From: Colwellia sp. M166
GTDB lineage: Bacteria; Pseudomonadota; Gammaproteobacteria; Enterobacterales; Alteromonadaceae
DNA length: 64,000 nucleotides
NCBI RefSeq assembly: GCF_024585285.1
Contig: NZ_CP040755.1
Span: forward strand, 1,302,001 to 1,366,000
Direction of reading: 5' to 3'
Positions within the stretch are counted from its first letter, which is position 1. Every line of letters starts with the position of its first letter. Both the position numbers and the translations under genes were made by a program. Below the pieces are notes generated by a model, which ran no database searches, was not told the origin of the DNA, and saw only the letters and a list, made by a program, of their open reading frames with translations. This document shows positions 47,998-55,768 of the stretch, piece by piece.

Positions 47998-48145
47998 ACA
48001 CGCTCCTGCGCATCCATGCGCTCGCGATACTGCCTACAGTGACACAGGTACCTAGTTTTTTTCGGGAACAAAAAATGGCCGTTCATCCTGAACATACACG
48101 CTCCTGCGCATCCATGCGCTCGCGATATACCGTTCATCCTGAACA
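47998..48145. repeat. 51-bp tandem element, locus C (one unit interrupted)
   Basis: The intact unit is 48088-48138 (CTGAACAT to ATACCGTTCATC), with hairpin GCGCAT-CC-ATGCGC. The copy before it (from about 47998) shares the same hairpin region, but about 47 bp of unrelated sequence (about 48030-48078, with a GACACAGGTACC stretch and T-run/A-run) is inserted before its final CCGTTCATC. CTGAACAT at 48139 opens a third. The hairpin differs from locus A by two complementary pair changes. Directly before the terminator at 48147, between convergent lpxH and a DUF885 gene. Confidence 0.88.
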
Positions 48146-48146
48146 T

Positions 48147-48178
48147 AAAAATGCCTAAACTTTCGTTTAGGCATTTTT
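48147..48178. terminator. Bidirectional terminator lpxH / DUF885 gene
   Basis: AAAAATGCCTAAAC, loop TTTC, GTTTAGGCATTTTT: a 14-pair stem symmetric enough to work in both directions. Confidence 0.9.
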
Positions 48179-48291
48179 GTTCGTACTGCAGGTAAACTAC
48201 ATCATTACTACTGAACCTGAGTTCCGAATAACAGGTATGCGAACAGCGTATATAAAGGCAATATTTTCAGAGCAAATAAAAAAATTCAACT

Positions 48292-50172
48292 TTACTTAGC
48301 CATTTGACTACTTACCCAGTCATTCACTCTGCGCTCTAAAATAGCCAATGGCATAGCGCCACCACCGAGTACGGTATCGTGGAAGCCGCGAATATCAAAG
48401 CGCTCTCCTAAAGCTTTTTTAGCACTTTCTCTCAACTCAAGAATTTTTAACATGCCAATTTTGTATGAAGTAGCTTGCCCCGGTAGCACTAAGTATCGAC
48501 GTACTTCAGAAACAATCGCTTCTTCGGCAATCGGTGTTTTCTCTTTAAAATAAGCGATAGCTTGTTCTTCAGTCCAGCCTTGTGCATGTAAGCCAGTATC
48601 AACCACTAAGCGAACTGCCCGCCATATTTCATTAACTAAACGGCCGAAGTCAGAGTAGTCATCTTGGTAAGCACCCATCTCTTTCGCTAATTGTTCTGCA
48701 TACAAGCCCCAACCTTCACTGTAAGCGGTAAAATTCGCTTGCGTGCGAAACTGTGGTATCGATGTTAGCTCTTGAGCAATCGATATTTGCATATGATGCC
48801 CTGGATTCCCTTCATGGTAGGCAACACCTTCCATTTCATTTTTTGGCATCGCTGTCATATCAGATAAATGTGCGTAATAAACACCAGGGCGACTACCATC
48901 TGGTGTACCAGAACTGTAATGTTGCGCTGCACCATCTTGCTCTCTAAATGCTTCTACACGTTTAACCACTAAGTCAGCCTTAGGTAAAAGGCTAAAATAT
49001 TTAGGTAACTGCTCATTGATAAAGCCTAAGTAAGTTTCTGTATCGGTAATATAGCCTTGACGTCCCTCATCAGTATTTGGATAGAAAAATTGCTCGTCGG
49101 TTTTAATGAAGTTAAAAAATGCCGGTAAATCACCATCAAAACCAACACGCTCTTTAATCGCGATCATCTCATTGGTGATACGCGCAACTTCTTTAACCCC
49201 AATGGCATGAATTTCACCTGCAGATAATTCAGTGGTTGTTGATGCGTTAATCATATGATTATAAAACGCTTGACCATTCGTTTGAGTTGCCACGCCCGTA
49301 GGATTACTTTTGCTGTTAACAATGTCACTTTCGAACCAAGAAATTAATGCCTGATAGCTCGGTAAAAATGTTGCAAGCAATTGTTTTTTAGCGTCAGATT
49401 CTAAAGACTCTGCCTGTTCTTTGGTGATTTTTTTAGCCTCAACTAAACCTGTTATTTTTCTTTGTACATCCATCCACAGTGGCGAGTCAACCGCCGCTTC
49501 ATCCTCAGTAAATGGTCGGCCTGTGATAAGATTGCTTGCCTGCTCAATAACGCCTTCGTAAGCAAATTTAGGCGGGCGAGTGCCAAAGGCCGCATTTTCT
49601 TTTGCTCGTACCAGTAATTGATCAATAGCCGTACTAACACCGGCAATACGTTTAACATAGGCCTGCATATCACTGAGTTCATCAACTTGATGAAAGTTAA
49701 TTAAAAACTGTGCTGCAAAAGCTTGAATACCATTAAATTGAGTGAAAATATAATTATTGTTATTAAACTTCGCGCCTGCTTTTGCTTGTTGATATTGATA
49801 CAGCCAAATATCATATGAAATCTTAGCTTCTGAAGTTAAATTGTTATAATCGAAATTAGTGGTTAGCTCAGCAACGCTGGCTGCTTGCCATGCTAATTGC
49901 TCTTGTTCAAAAGCTTCTGTCATATCATTCATTTGGTCGTATTTCTCTTTACGACCTAGAAATGTCAGCATGACCGGGCTGCTTTGTAATTGCTCTTCAT
50001 ACTTAACCGCAAACCATTCATTTAATCGTTTCGATTCATTAGCTTTACTTTCTACAACGGTTTTAGTGGCTTCGACAACGGTTGGCTCTTGGGTAGCTGT
50101 TTGTGATGAACTGTTAGGTTGGCAAGCAGATAAACTAGCTACCGCTGCAACCAATGCAATCATAGTGCGCAT
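48292..50172 (-). CDS. DUF885 lipoprotein, probable metallopeptidase-like
   Basis: A 626-residue envelope protein. A lipoprotein signal (IALVAAVASLSAC, Cys at about 17) is followed by a Ser/Thr-rich linker and the large alpha-helical DUF885 domain. Its key motif VAYHEGNPGHHMQI resembles zinc-binding HExxH-type sites, and ...FTAYSEGWGLYAEQLAKEMG follows about 40 residues later, as in distantly related M32/M2-like folds. The function of this family is mostly untested; peptidase activity is inference. SD AAGGAA before ATG 50172. Single-gene unit. Confidence 0.88.
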   Translation of the reverse strand: MRTMIALVAAVASLSACQPNSSSQTATQEPTVVEATKTVVESKANESKRLNEWFAVKYEEQLQSSPVMLTFLGRKEKYDQMNDMTEAFEQEQLAWQAASVAELTTNFDYNNLTSEAKISYDIWLYQYQQAKAGAKFNNNNYIFTQFNGIQAFAAQFLINFHQVDELSDMQAYVKRIAGVSTAIDQLLVRAKENAAFGTRPPKFAYEGVIEQASNLITGRPFTEDEAAVDSPLWMDVQRKITGLVEAKKITKEQAESLESDAKKQLLATFLPSYQALISWFESDIVNSKSNPTGVATQTNGQAFYNHMINASTTTELSAGEIHAIGVKEVARITNEMIAIKERVGFDGDLPAFFNFIKTDEQFFYPNTDEGRQGYITDTETYLGFINEQLPKYFSLLPKADLVVKRVEAFREQDGAAQHYSSGTPDGSRPGVYYAHLSDMTAMPKNEMEGVAYHEGNPGHHMQISIAQELTSIPQFRTQANFTAYSEGWGLYAEQLAKEMGAYQDDYSDFGRLVNEIWRAVRLVVDTGLHAQGWTEEQAIAYFKEKTPIAEEAIVSEVRRYLVLPGQATSYKIGMLKILELRESAKKALGERFDIRGFHDTVLGGGAMPLAILERRVNDWVSSQMAK

Positions 50173-50385
50173 TAATTATTTTCCTTATTATATGATGTGG
50201 AATGAGTAACGCATAAGTCAACAATACGATGTAAACTCGTCGAATTAATTTATTATCCATTTAGCAATAGCTCCAAGCTAAGATGACATACTATCGACTT
50301 ATGAAGAGAATGAAAAACCTTAACAAGGAGTTTTTATCAGTTATTACTTAACAATAAGTATGAAAAATTACTACCTGCATTGAGT

Positions 50386-51177
50386 TCACTCTACAGGCAT
50401 TCCACTATGAAACTTAAAATCAGTATCTGTACTGGTGATTAAATCAGCTTCAACTTCAGCAAAAAAAGCAATTCGACTATCAACTTTAGCGCTTTGCTCT
50501 GGTCCAGCGATTTCTTTCGCTAACGTTAAGTAGTCTTGATAATGTCGTGCTTCAGAGCGTAATAATGAAATATAAAAATCACCTAAGCGTTTATCAACAT
50601 GAGGTGCCAGCTTTGCAAAACGCTCACAAGATCTCGCTTCAATATAGGCGCCAACAATAAGTTTATCGATAAGTGCATCAGGTTCAAAGGTTTTAACATG
50701 CTTTAACATCCCTTTAGCATAACGACATGGCGTGATACTGCGGTATTCAATGCCATAGTGAGCCATCATTTCCAGTACTTGATAAAAATGATGTAACTCT
50801 TCTTTAATTAATAACACCATTTTATCTATCAGGTCTTGCCCATAAAAAGAGTCAGATTTAGGAATCACTGCTTTAGTCAATTTATTTTTAGCCGCCAGAT
50901 CACGCCAGTCACCTTCTCGCTTATAAATAAGCGTTTCAAATGGTTGTAGCCAAGCTAACAGTGCATCACCACTGATTTTATCAACGGCATATTTACGAAT
51001 TAAGAACATTGCCGATTGCGCGGCTTTTAACTCACAGATCAGATGATCGATTAATATTACTGATAGGTTTTCTTTTTTGGCAGCTTCATCGAGCCAAGCT
51101 TGCGGGGTTTCACATTTGAGGAAAGATTTAATCGGTAATAATAATGATGATGATGATGATGATGGTGAGTTTAACAT
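50386..51177 (-). CDS. miaE: tRNA-(ms2io6A37) hydroxylase MiaE
   Basis: A 263-residue non-haem di-iron monooxygenase that hydroxylates the isopentenyl group of ms2i6A37 in tRNA. The ferritin-like four-helix core carries the iron ligands in ICELKAAQSAM, IKEELHHFYQVLEMM, YIEARSCERFAKL and LRSEARHYQDYLTLA. All ligand helices are present. Unusual is the N-terminus: after MLNSP comes a TCA codon run and TTA codons, giving serines and leucines absent from the core family; the start may be variable. Single gene, minus strand, followed downstream by about 213 bp before the DUF885 gene. Confidence 0.95.
   Translation of the reverse strand: MLNSPSSSSSSLLLPIKSFLKCETPQAWLDEAAKKENLSVILIDHLICELKAAQSAMFLIRKYAVDKISGDALLAWLQPFETLIYKREGDWRDLAAKNKLTKAVIPKSDSFYGQDLIDKMVLLIKEELHHFYQVLEMMAHYGIEYRSITPCRYAKGMLKHVKTFEPDALIDKLIVGAYIEARSCERFAKLAPHVDKRLGDFYISLLRSEARHYQDYLTLAKEIAGPEQSAKVDSRIAFFAEVEADLITSTDTDFKFHSGMPVE
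51136..51162 (-). repeat. Trinucleotide repeat in the miaE N-terminus
   Basis: Six TCA codons followed by three TTA codons, encoding Ser6-Leu3. Changes in copy number would add or remove residues without breaking the frame. Confidence 0.85.
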
Positions 51178-51435
51178 GAGTAAAAGTTATCTTTTATGAA
51201 CATTGCTGCATTTTACCATAAAGCAGCAATGATCTAAGAGGCAATTTTTAGCAAAAAACAATAGTCTTAATTTGATACTGGAGTATCTTCGACTATTGCT
51301 AACCAGTCAAAATTGGCGATATCAGCGATGAAAAATATCAATAAGATAGAATCTCAACTCTCCCGTAAGCATTTGATAAAAATGCTTTATCAAAACCACA
51401 GAAAAACAACGCCAGAGAAAACTCGCTATTGTCTA

Positions 51436-52662
51436 TTATTGCCTATCCGCTAGCTGAAAAATTAACGATGTATTCAAACCACCAAAAGCAAATGAATTAC
51501 TCATCACATGCGATAAATTAGCGTTTACTTTACTATTAACAACAAGATTAATATTACACAGAGGATCTTTTTCATCAAAATTACAGGTTGCAGGTGCTGT
51601 TTGTTTTCTTAATGCAAGTATTGCTGCTATTGACTCTAAAGCAGCACCAGCACCAAGCATATGCCCGTGAGTGCCTTTAGTTGAAGAAACAAGTGGTGCT
51701 ATACCGCTATCCTTAAACACCGACAATATGGCTTCAGATTCCGTTTTATCATTCTGTATTGTGCCAGAGCCATGCGCATTAATATAGCCAATGTCAGCGG
51801 CATTCAGCCCTGCATCACTTATCGCGGCAGCCATAGCAGATTCTGCACCCTCGGCTAACGGCTGAACAATATTGTAAGCATCAGAACTCATGCCAATGCC
51901 AACTAGCTTGGCGTATAAGGTGGCACCACGATTTTTAGCCGTACTTTCGCGTTCTAAAATTAAGCTAGCGGCTCCTTCTCCCATCACTAAGCCACTACGG
52001 TTTTTTGAAAAAGGTCGACAAGCATCATTAGATAATACACGTAAGCCGTTCCAAGCATAAAAGTTACCCTTACTAAGACATGCTTCAGCACCGCCGACAA
52101 TGGCATAATCGATTAAGTGGCTACGTAGCATTAAAACAGCCATAGCAATGGCATGACCTGAAGATGAGCATGCAGAGGAAGTAGCAAAGGTTGGTCCTTT
52201 AATACCGTATTTCATCGCGATATGCGCAGTCGCCGAACTGGGTAAAAGCTTAGGTACTGTAAAAGGGTGAGTTCTCGATTTACCTTGTTCGAATAGCTCA
52301 GCGTAAGCATGCTCAATAGTTTCTTGCCCGCCAATACTGGTGCCATGCACAACACTGCTTCGTTGTTGGTTGCTAGCGTCAAACACTAAATTAGCATCTT
52401 TTATTGCTTGCTCTGCTGAGATCAAAGCAAATTGTGCATAACGGTCTAAGAGCTTCAGTTCTTTTTTAGTAAAATAGTCATTCGCGGCATAATCTTTTAC
52501 CTGCGCAGCAAGAAAGGAAATGTTTTCATCGGGTTTTAAAATATTTGTTGTACTAATACAGCTACTTAATGAGGGCTGAAATATACTTGATGAAAATTCA
52601 GCGACATTTTTACCCGCAGCGGAAATACAGCCCATACCACTGACGACAATAGCATCAGACAT
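51436..52662 (-). CDS. Beta-ketoacyl-ACP synthase, FabF/KAS II-like
   Basis: A 408-residue thiolase-fold condensing enzyme. Catalytic Cys165 in ATSSACSSSGHA, His297 in INAHGSGTIQND and His334 in STKGTHGHMLGAG make up the Cys-His-His site of elongating KAS enzymes. It overlaps the end of the ACP gene by eight bases (ATGTCTGA) with AGG upstream, so the ATG 52662 (MSDAIVVSGMG) is the start; the longer ORF to 52713 is not. As last gene of the exosortase/Lnt-like/ACP operon it probably works on the dedicated ACP rather than in housekeeping fatty acid synthesis; no reductases or dehydratase are nearby. Confidence 0.93.
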   Translation of the reverse strand: MSDAIVVSGMGCISAAGKNVAEFSSSIFQPSLSSCISTTNILKPDENISFLAAQVKDYAANDYFTKKELKLLDRYAQFALISAEQAIKDANLVFDASNQQRSSVVHGTSIGGQETIEHAYAELFEQGKSRTHPFTVPKLLPSSATAHIAMKYGIKGPTFATSSACSSSGHAIAMAVLMLRSHLIDYAIVGGAEACLSKGNFYAWNGLRVLSNDACRPFSKNRSGLVMGEGAASLILERESTAKNRGATLYAKLVGIGMSSDAYNIVQPLAEGAESAMAAAISDAGLNAADIGYINAHGSGTIQNDKTESEAILSVFKDSGIAPLVSSTKGTHGHMLGAGAALESIAAILALRKQTAPATCNFDEKDPLCNINLVVNSKVNANLSHVMSNSFAFGGLNTSLIFQLADRQ

Positions 52663-52921
52663 TTTCTTGCCTTTCTTTAACCAATATTTTAACCAGTGCC
52701 AGTATATCGGCATAGCAGCTTAAAGAGCTTCCTTGAGCATTTAACACACTGTCATCAGGAATTTTAATATCAAATGCTTCTTCAATATCAAAAATAATTT
52801 CAACTGTCGATAATGAATCGATACCTACTTCATCAAGTGTTTGAGCATCAGTAAGACCAGCAAAGTCTTCATCGGTATACTCACTGAATATCGCGTGTAA
52901 TTTCTCTTCAATATTATGCAT
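52655..52921 (-). CDS. Acyl carrier protein (dedicated)
   Basis: An 88-residue acidic acyl carrier protein. The phosphopantetheine attachment site is GIDSLS with Ser36, in the usual position after helix I. Length is slightly above E. coli AcpP. It overlaps the end of the Lnt-like gene by eight bases (ATGCATAA) with AGG upstream, and the KAS gene overlaps its own end by eight bases. Such coupling suggests a fixed ratio of Lnt-like, ACP and KAS products. The presence of a private ACP and KAS suggests a special acyl chain. Confidence 0.93.
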   Translation of the reverse strand: MHNIEEKLHAIFSEYTDEDFAGLTDAQTLDEVGIDSLSTVEIIFDIEEAFDIKIPDDSVLNAQGSSLSCYADILALVKILVKERQENV

Positions 52922-54509
52922 TTATTTGCCTGTTTTTAATGTTGCGATTTCGGACTACTACGACAGCAAAGGCCATAATAATGATGAAAAGCCATTTTAT
53001 AAAGTACGGAAATTGTTGATAAAAACTATTATTAGCAACAATATTTAACGCAGTGACGGAATAACCACGGGTATGCGGCGTAATTTTTGAAGAGACGATT
53101 TGTCGACCATAAGGGTCAATGATAACGCTAATACCGTTATTGGTGTTTCGAATGAGGTTTTTTCGATATTCAACACTACGAAATGTACTTAGCGCTAAAT
53201 GTACACTTTGCCCTGCTGTTTTACCAAACCAAGCATCGTTTGACGAATTAATTAACAGTTCACCACCCGCTTCTACTCCATGGCCAACCGTGTCTGAAAA
53301 TACAGCTTCATAGCAAATAAGTGGGACAAACTTAATGCTCTGTTGTGATAAGGGCAATTCAAATAAGATGTTTGCACTACCTTGCTTATAATTTGGGGCG
53401 TAAGGAAAAACTTTCCTCAACCAAGGTAGGTTAGCTTCAAAGGGTAAATATTCACCAAAAGGCAACAAAACTTGCTTTGCGTATCGTTGCTCAAGCTGAT
53501 TATCAACGACTAACTCCATGGTATTGAAATAACCTTTGCTATCATCTAACGTACCAGCTATTGGTTTAATAGCCGTCAGTAAAAGCTTGGTATTTAGTAG
53601 CGATTTATTCAACAAATCTTTATCAAAGTCAAAATATTGAAATGAGACTGGCACTGGAAGTTCCGGTAGTATCAGTAAATCAACCGCTTCATTTTCAGTG
53701 ATGTTGCGGATCATCGTCATAAGCTCAGGTGCTAACTGCTGCCAATCGTCTCTCGTTCGGTTTTCAATAGAAATATTAGGTTGTACCATAGCAACCTTAA
53801 TTTGCTTACTCGTGGCTATATTAGCCGGATCACTTTGATTTATTTTAAAATATCCATAGCCGTAATTAGCACAAAACACGATGATGGCAAGTAAAAGGCA
53901 AGCGACTTTTTGCTTACTATTTGTCTTGTCTATCGTTATAGCGTTTGCCAATAAAAAGCAAACACTATGAATAATGAAGAAAACTAAAGGTACCCCACCA
54001 ATATCTGCCGCTTGGATAAACATCGGTTTGTTATACAAGCCATGCGCTAAGTTGCCTGGTAATATTTGTGGCGTGTAGTTGACTAAAACCGTAAAATTCA
54101 GTGCCGAGAGCAAAGCCCCAACAACACTTTCTCGACAGTTAAGATAAACATGAAGCCAACAACCTAATGCATATGGCAATGCTGATAAACAACAATACAA
54201 TAAAACAAAGGGAACAATTAAATTTTGTGTACTTGCGGTAATGCTACTTAGGCCAGGAACTACCCACCAAATACTGAAAAACCAACCTAACGTTGCGGCC
54301 AAAAATCCCGTAACAAAGGCTTGACGTCTATCTTGGTTTTTTAATGCCATGCAAACAGGAATAAGGGCAAACCATGCTAGGTTACTGTATCCCTTAGTAG
54401 GAAAGGCTAAATAAAAAAGGCTTACTGTGCTGAGTATTAACAGCAACTCGAGTGACTGTTGCCTAAATTCAGATTTATTCGCTGCCTTAAAATATGCCAG
54501 TACTTGCAT
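52914..54509 (-). CDS. Apolipoprotein N-acyltransferase paralogue
   Basis: A 531-residue inner-membrane protein with several N-terminal TM segments (about 15-240) and a periplasmic nitrilase-type domain (about 240-490), ending in a TM. The Lnt catalytic triad is intact: E283 (LILPELPVP), K345 (RYAKQVLLPFGEYLPFE), C399 (PLICYEAVF). True Lnt acylates the amino terminus of lipoproteins and usually sits near ybeX/miaB; this copy is in an operon with an exosortase, ACP and KAS, so I take it as a specialised paralogue. Start ATG 54509, one base after the small protein stop; the longer ORF starts with TTG at 54539 inside that gene. Confidence 0.88.
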   Translation of the reverse strand: MQVLAYFKAANKSEFRQQSLELLLILSTVSLFYLAFPTKGYSNLAWFALIPVCMALKNQDRRQAFVTGFLAATLGWFFSIWWVVPGLSSITASTQNLIVPFVLLYCCLSALPYALGCWLHVYLNCRESVVGALLSALNFTVLVNYTPQILPGNLAHGLYNKPMFIQAADIGGVPLVFFIIHSVCFLLANAITIDKTNSKQKVACLLLAIIVFCANYGYGYFKINQSDPANIATSKQIKVAMVQPNISIENRTRDDWQQLAPELMTMIRNITENEAVDLLILPELPVPVSFQYFDFDKDLLNKSLLNTKLLLTAIKPIAGTLDDSKGYFNTMELVVDNQLEQRYAKQVLLPFGEYLPFEANLPWLRKVFPYAPNYKQGSANILFELPLSQQSIKFVPLICYEAVFSDTVGHGVEAGGELLINSSNDAWFGKTAGQSVHLALSTFRSVEYRKNLIRNTNNGISVIIDPYGRQIVSSKITPHTRGYSVTALNIVANNSFYQQFPYFIKWLFIIIMAFAVVVVRNRNIKNRQINA

Positions 54510-54510
54510 G

Positions 54511-54693
54511 CTATTTGGGTTTTCGATACCAGAGAGCAATCAAGAGCACAAAAAACAACTGAACTAAGATATGTAAAGAAGGAACACTTGAGCCCCCCGT
54601 TGTTCCACCGCCGCCACCGCCACCGCCGGCAAAAGTGAGCGGTGCAAAAAAAACACAAAAGCAACATAATACGGCTAGAAGAATTTTATTCAT
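54511..54693 (-). CDS. Small Gly-rich protein with sortase-type C-terminus
   Basis: A 60-residue protein, ATG with AGGGA six bases upstream, overlapping the exosortase stop by eight bases. Layout: signal peptide (1-22, ending LTFA), eight glycines (23-30), TTGGSS, VPSL (37-40), one TM (about 41-55) and a basic end YRKPK. This is the tripartite form of exosortase substrates: a short motif, a TM and basic residues. VPSL resembles the IPTL motif of IPTL-CTERM signals rather than PEP-CTERM. If cut at that motif the mature product is only about 15-17 residues, nearly all Gly, Thr and Ser. The Gly codons alternate GGC and GGT, a GC-rich patch in AT-rich DNA. No known homologue is recognised. Confidence 0.75.
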   Translation of the reverse strand: MNKILLAVLCCFCVFFAPLTFAGGGGGGGGTTGGSSVPSLHILVQLFFVLLIALWYRKPK

Positions 54694-55207
54694 GAAGTTC
54701 CCTGTTATTGTTAAACTTTTTTTCTAGAAATAAAAGGACGACTAATCCGGTGATAAAATTAACTATCTGCCAGACATATAAATGGTAAAACTCAAAATTA
54801 TTGTTCGGTAGTCTTATTTCGAAAAATAGATGTGCGATCCTGATCACGTTTTCAATGGACAAAATTATCACAGCAATTGTTATCATTTTCAATGTCTTTA
54901 ACGCAGAACGCGCAAAGCCAATAATAGCAGCGCAGACACTAGCTAAAAGCATTAAACCTGTGCATTCGTTATCAACAATCACATATTGCAAACTAGGTTG
55001 ATGAGTTAAAACATTACCATTAACGGTAAATGATGTGCCTAATGCTGCATGAATTAAAGCAACTGTTTGCGTTAATATACGCTGAATTATTGAACTGGTT
55101 GTTGGTGATGAATGTATCGCTAATACCAAACACTGCAATAGAGTTAATGCGACGATGAATCGAGGAAAAAAAGAAAGTACCGGCGAATAACTAGTTTTAG
55201 AGGGCAT
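54686..55207 (-). CDS. Exosortase/archaeosortase family protein (small, XrtH-like)
   Basis: A 173-residue polytopic inner-membrane protein, about four to five TM segments, with the exosortase catalytic triad: Cys82 in DNECTGL, Arg123 in ENVIRIAHLF and His142 in EFYHLYVW. It would cleave the C-terminal signal of secreted proteins and attach them to a membrane or surface molecule. Its small size is like exosortase H, whose substrates carry IPTLxxWG-type signals, but the assignment is a guess. Its stop overlaps the start of the small Gly-rich protein gene, the probable substrate. ATG 55207 has no good SD. Confidence 0.87.
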   Translation of the reverse strand: MPSKTSYSPVLSFFPRFIVALTLLQCLVLAIHSSPTTSSIIQRILTQTVALIHAALGTSFTVNGNVLTHQPSLQYVIVDNECTGLMLLASVCAAIIGFARSALKTLKMITIAVIILSIENVIRIAHLFFEIRLPNNNFEFYHLYVWQIVNFITGLVVLLFLEKKFNNNRELHE

Positions 55208-55706
55208 TATAACAACGATTTAGCCAAACAGATTTAGAAAAAGTGCTTCGATTCTACGTGACTTAAGGTTAAAATCAAATAGTAATATATTGTTAAATAG
55301 CAATAAATTAAAGCTATATAAAAAATAACCTCGTACACTTTTCCTGCAAAGCTTTATTTCACCCGCTGATAATGCAAAGGTTTAATAACTACATTTTAAT
55401 TACTAAGTTTTATACCACGTTTATTAAGTTTGTTCCCACTCAGAGCTTTGTAAAATTGGTATTATCTGCTGATAAGGTTAGAAAATGCAGAGTAAAATTT
55501 TCAAGTTTAATGACCTTATCAAACCAGAGATAAACTGTATCAGCTCACAGCAAGGAAGTAATCTGTAGTAAAATACTCTGGTCGCTGACAACACCATATC
55601 AATAAAAACCACAAAAATTTAAGCTTATTTTTAAACACATTTAGCTGCAACTTTTTAACGGCTTATATATTACGCAAGACCACTAAAAAACTCACCAGCC
55701 CAAAAC
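55208..55706. other. Intergenic upstream of the exosortase operon
   Basis: About 500 bp of AT-rich sequence. It must hold the promoter for the five-gene operon, but no clear -35/-10 pair, operator or gene stands out. Confidence 0.5.
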
Positions 55707-55740
55707 AAAAAAACACTAATGATGACCCTTAGTGTTTTTT
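55707..55740 (-). terminator. Terminator of the PEP-CTERM gene
   Basis: AAAAACACTAA, nine-base loop, TTAGTGTTTTT: an 11-pair stem with T/A runs on each side, 29 bp after the PEP-CTERM stop. It separates this gene from the exosortase operon. Confidence 0.85.
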
Positions 55741-55768
55741 ATAAAATCGAAGCGTTCAGGCTCTAGTG

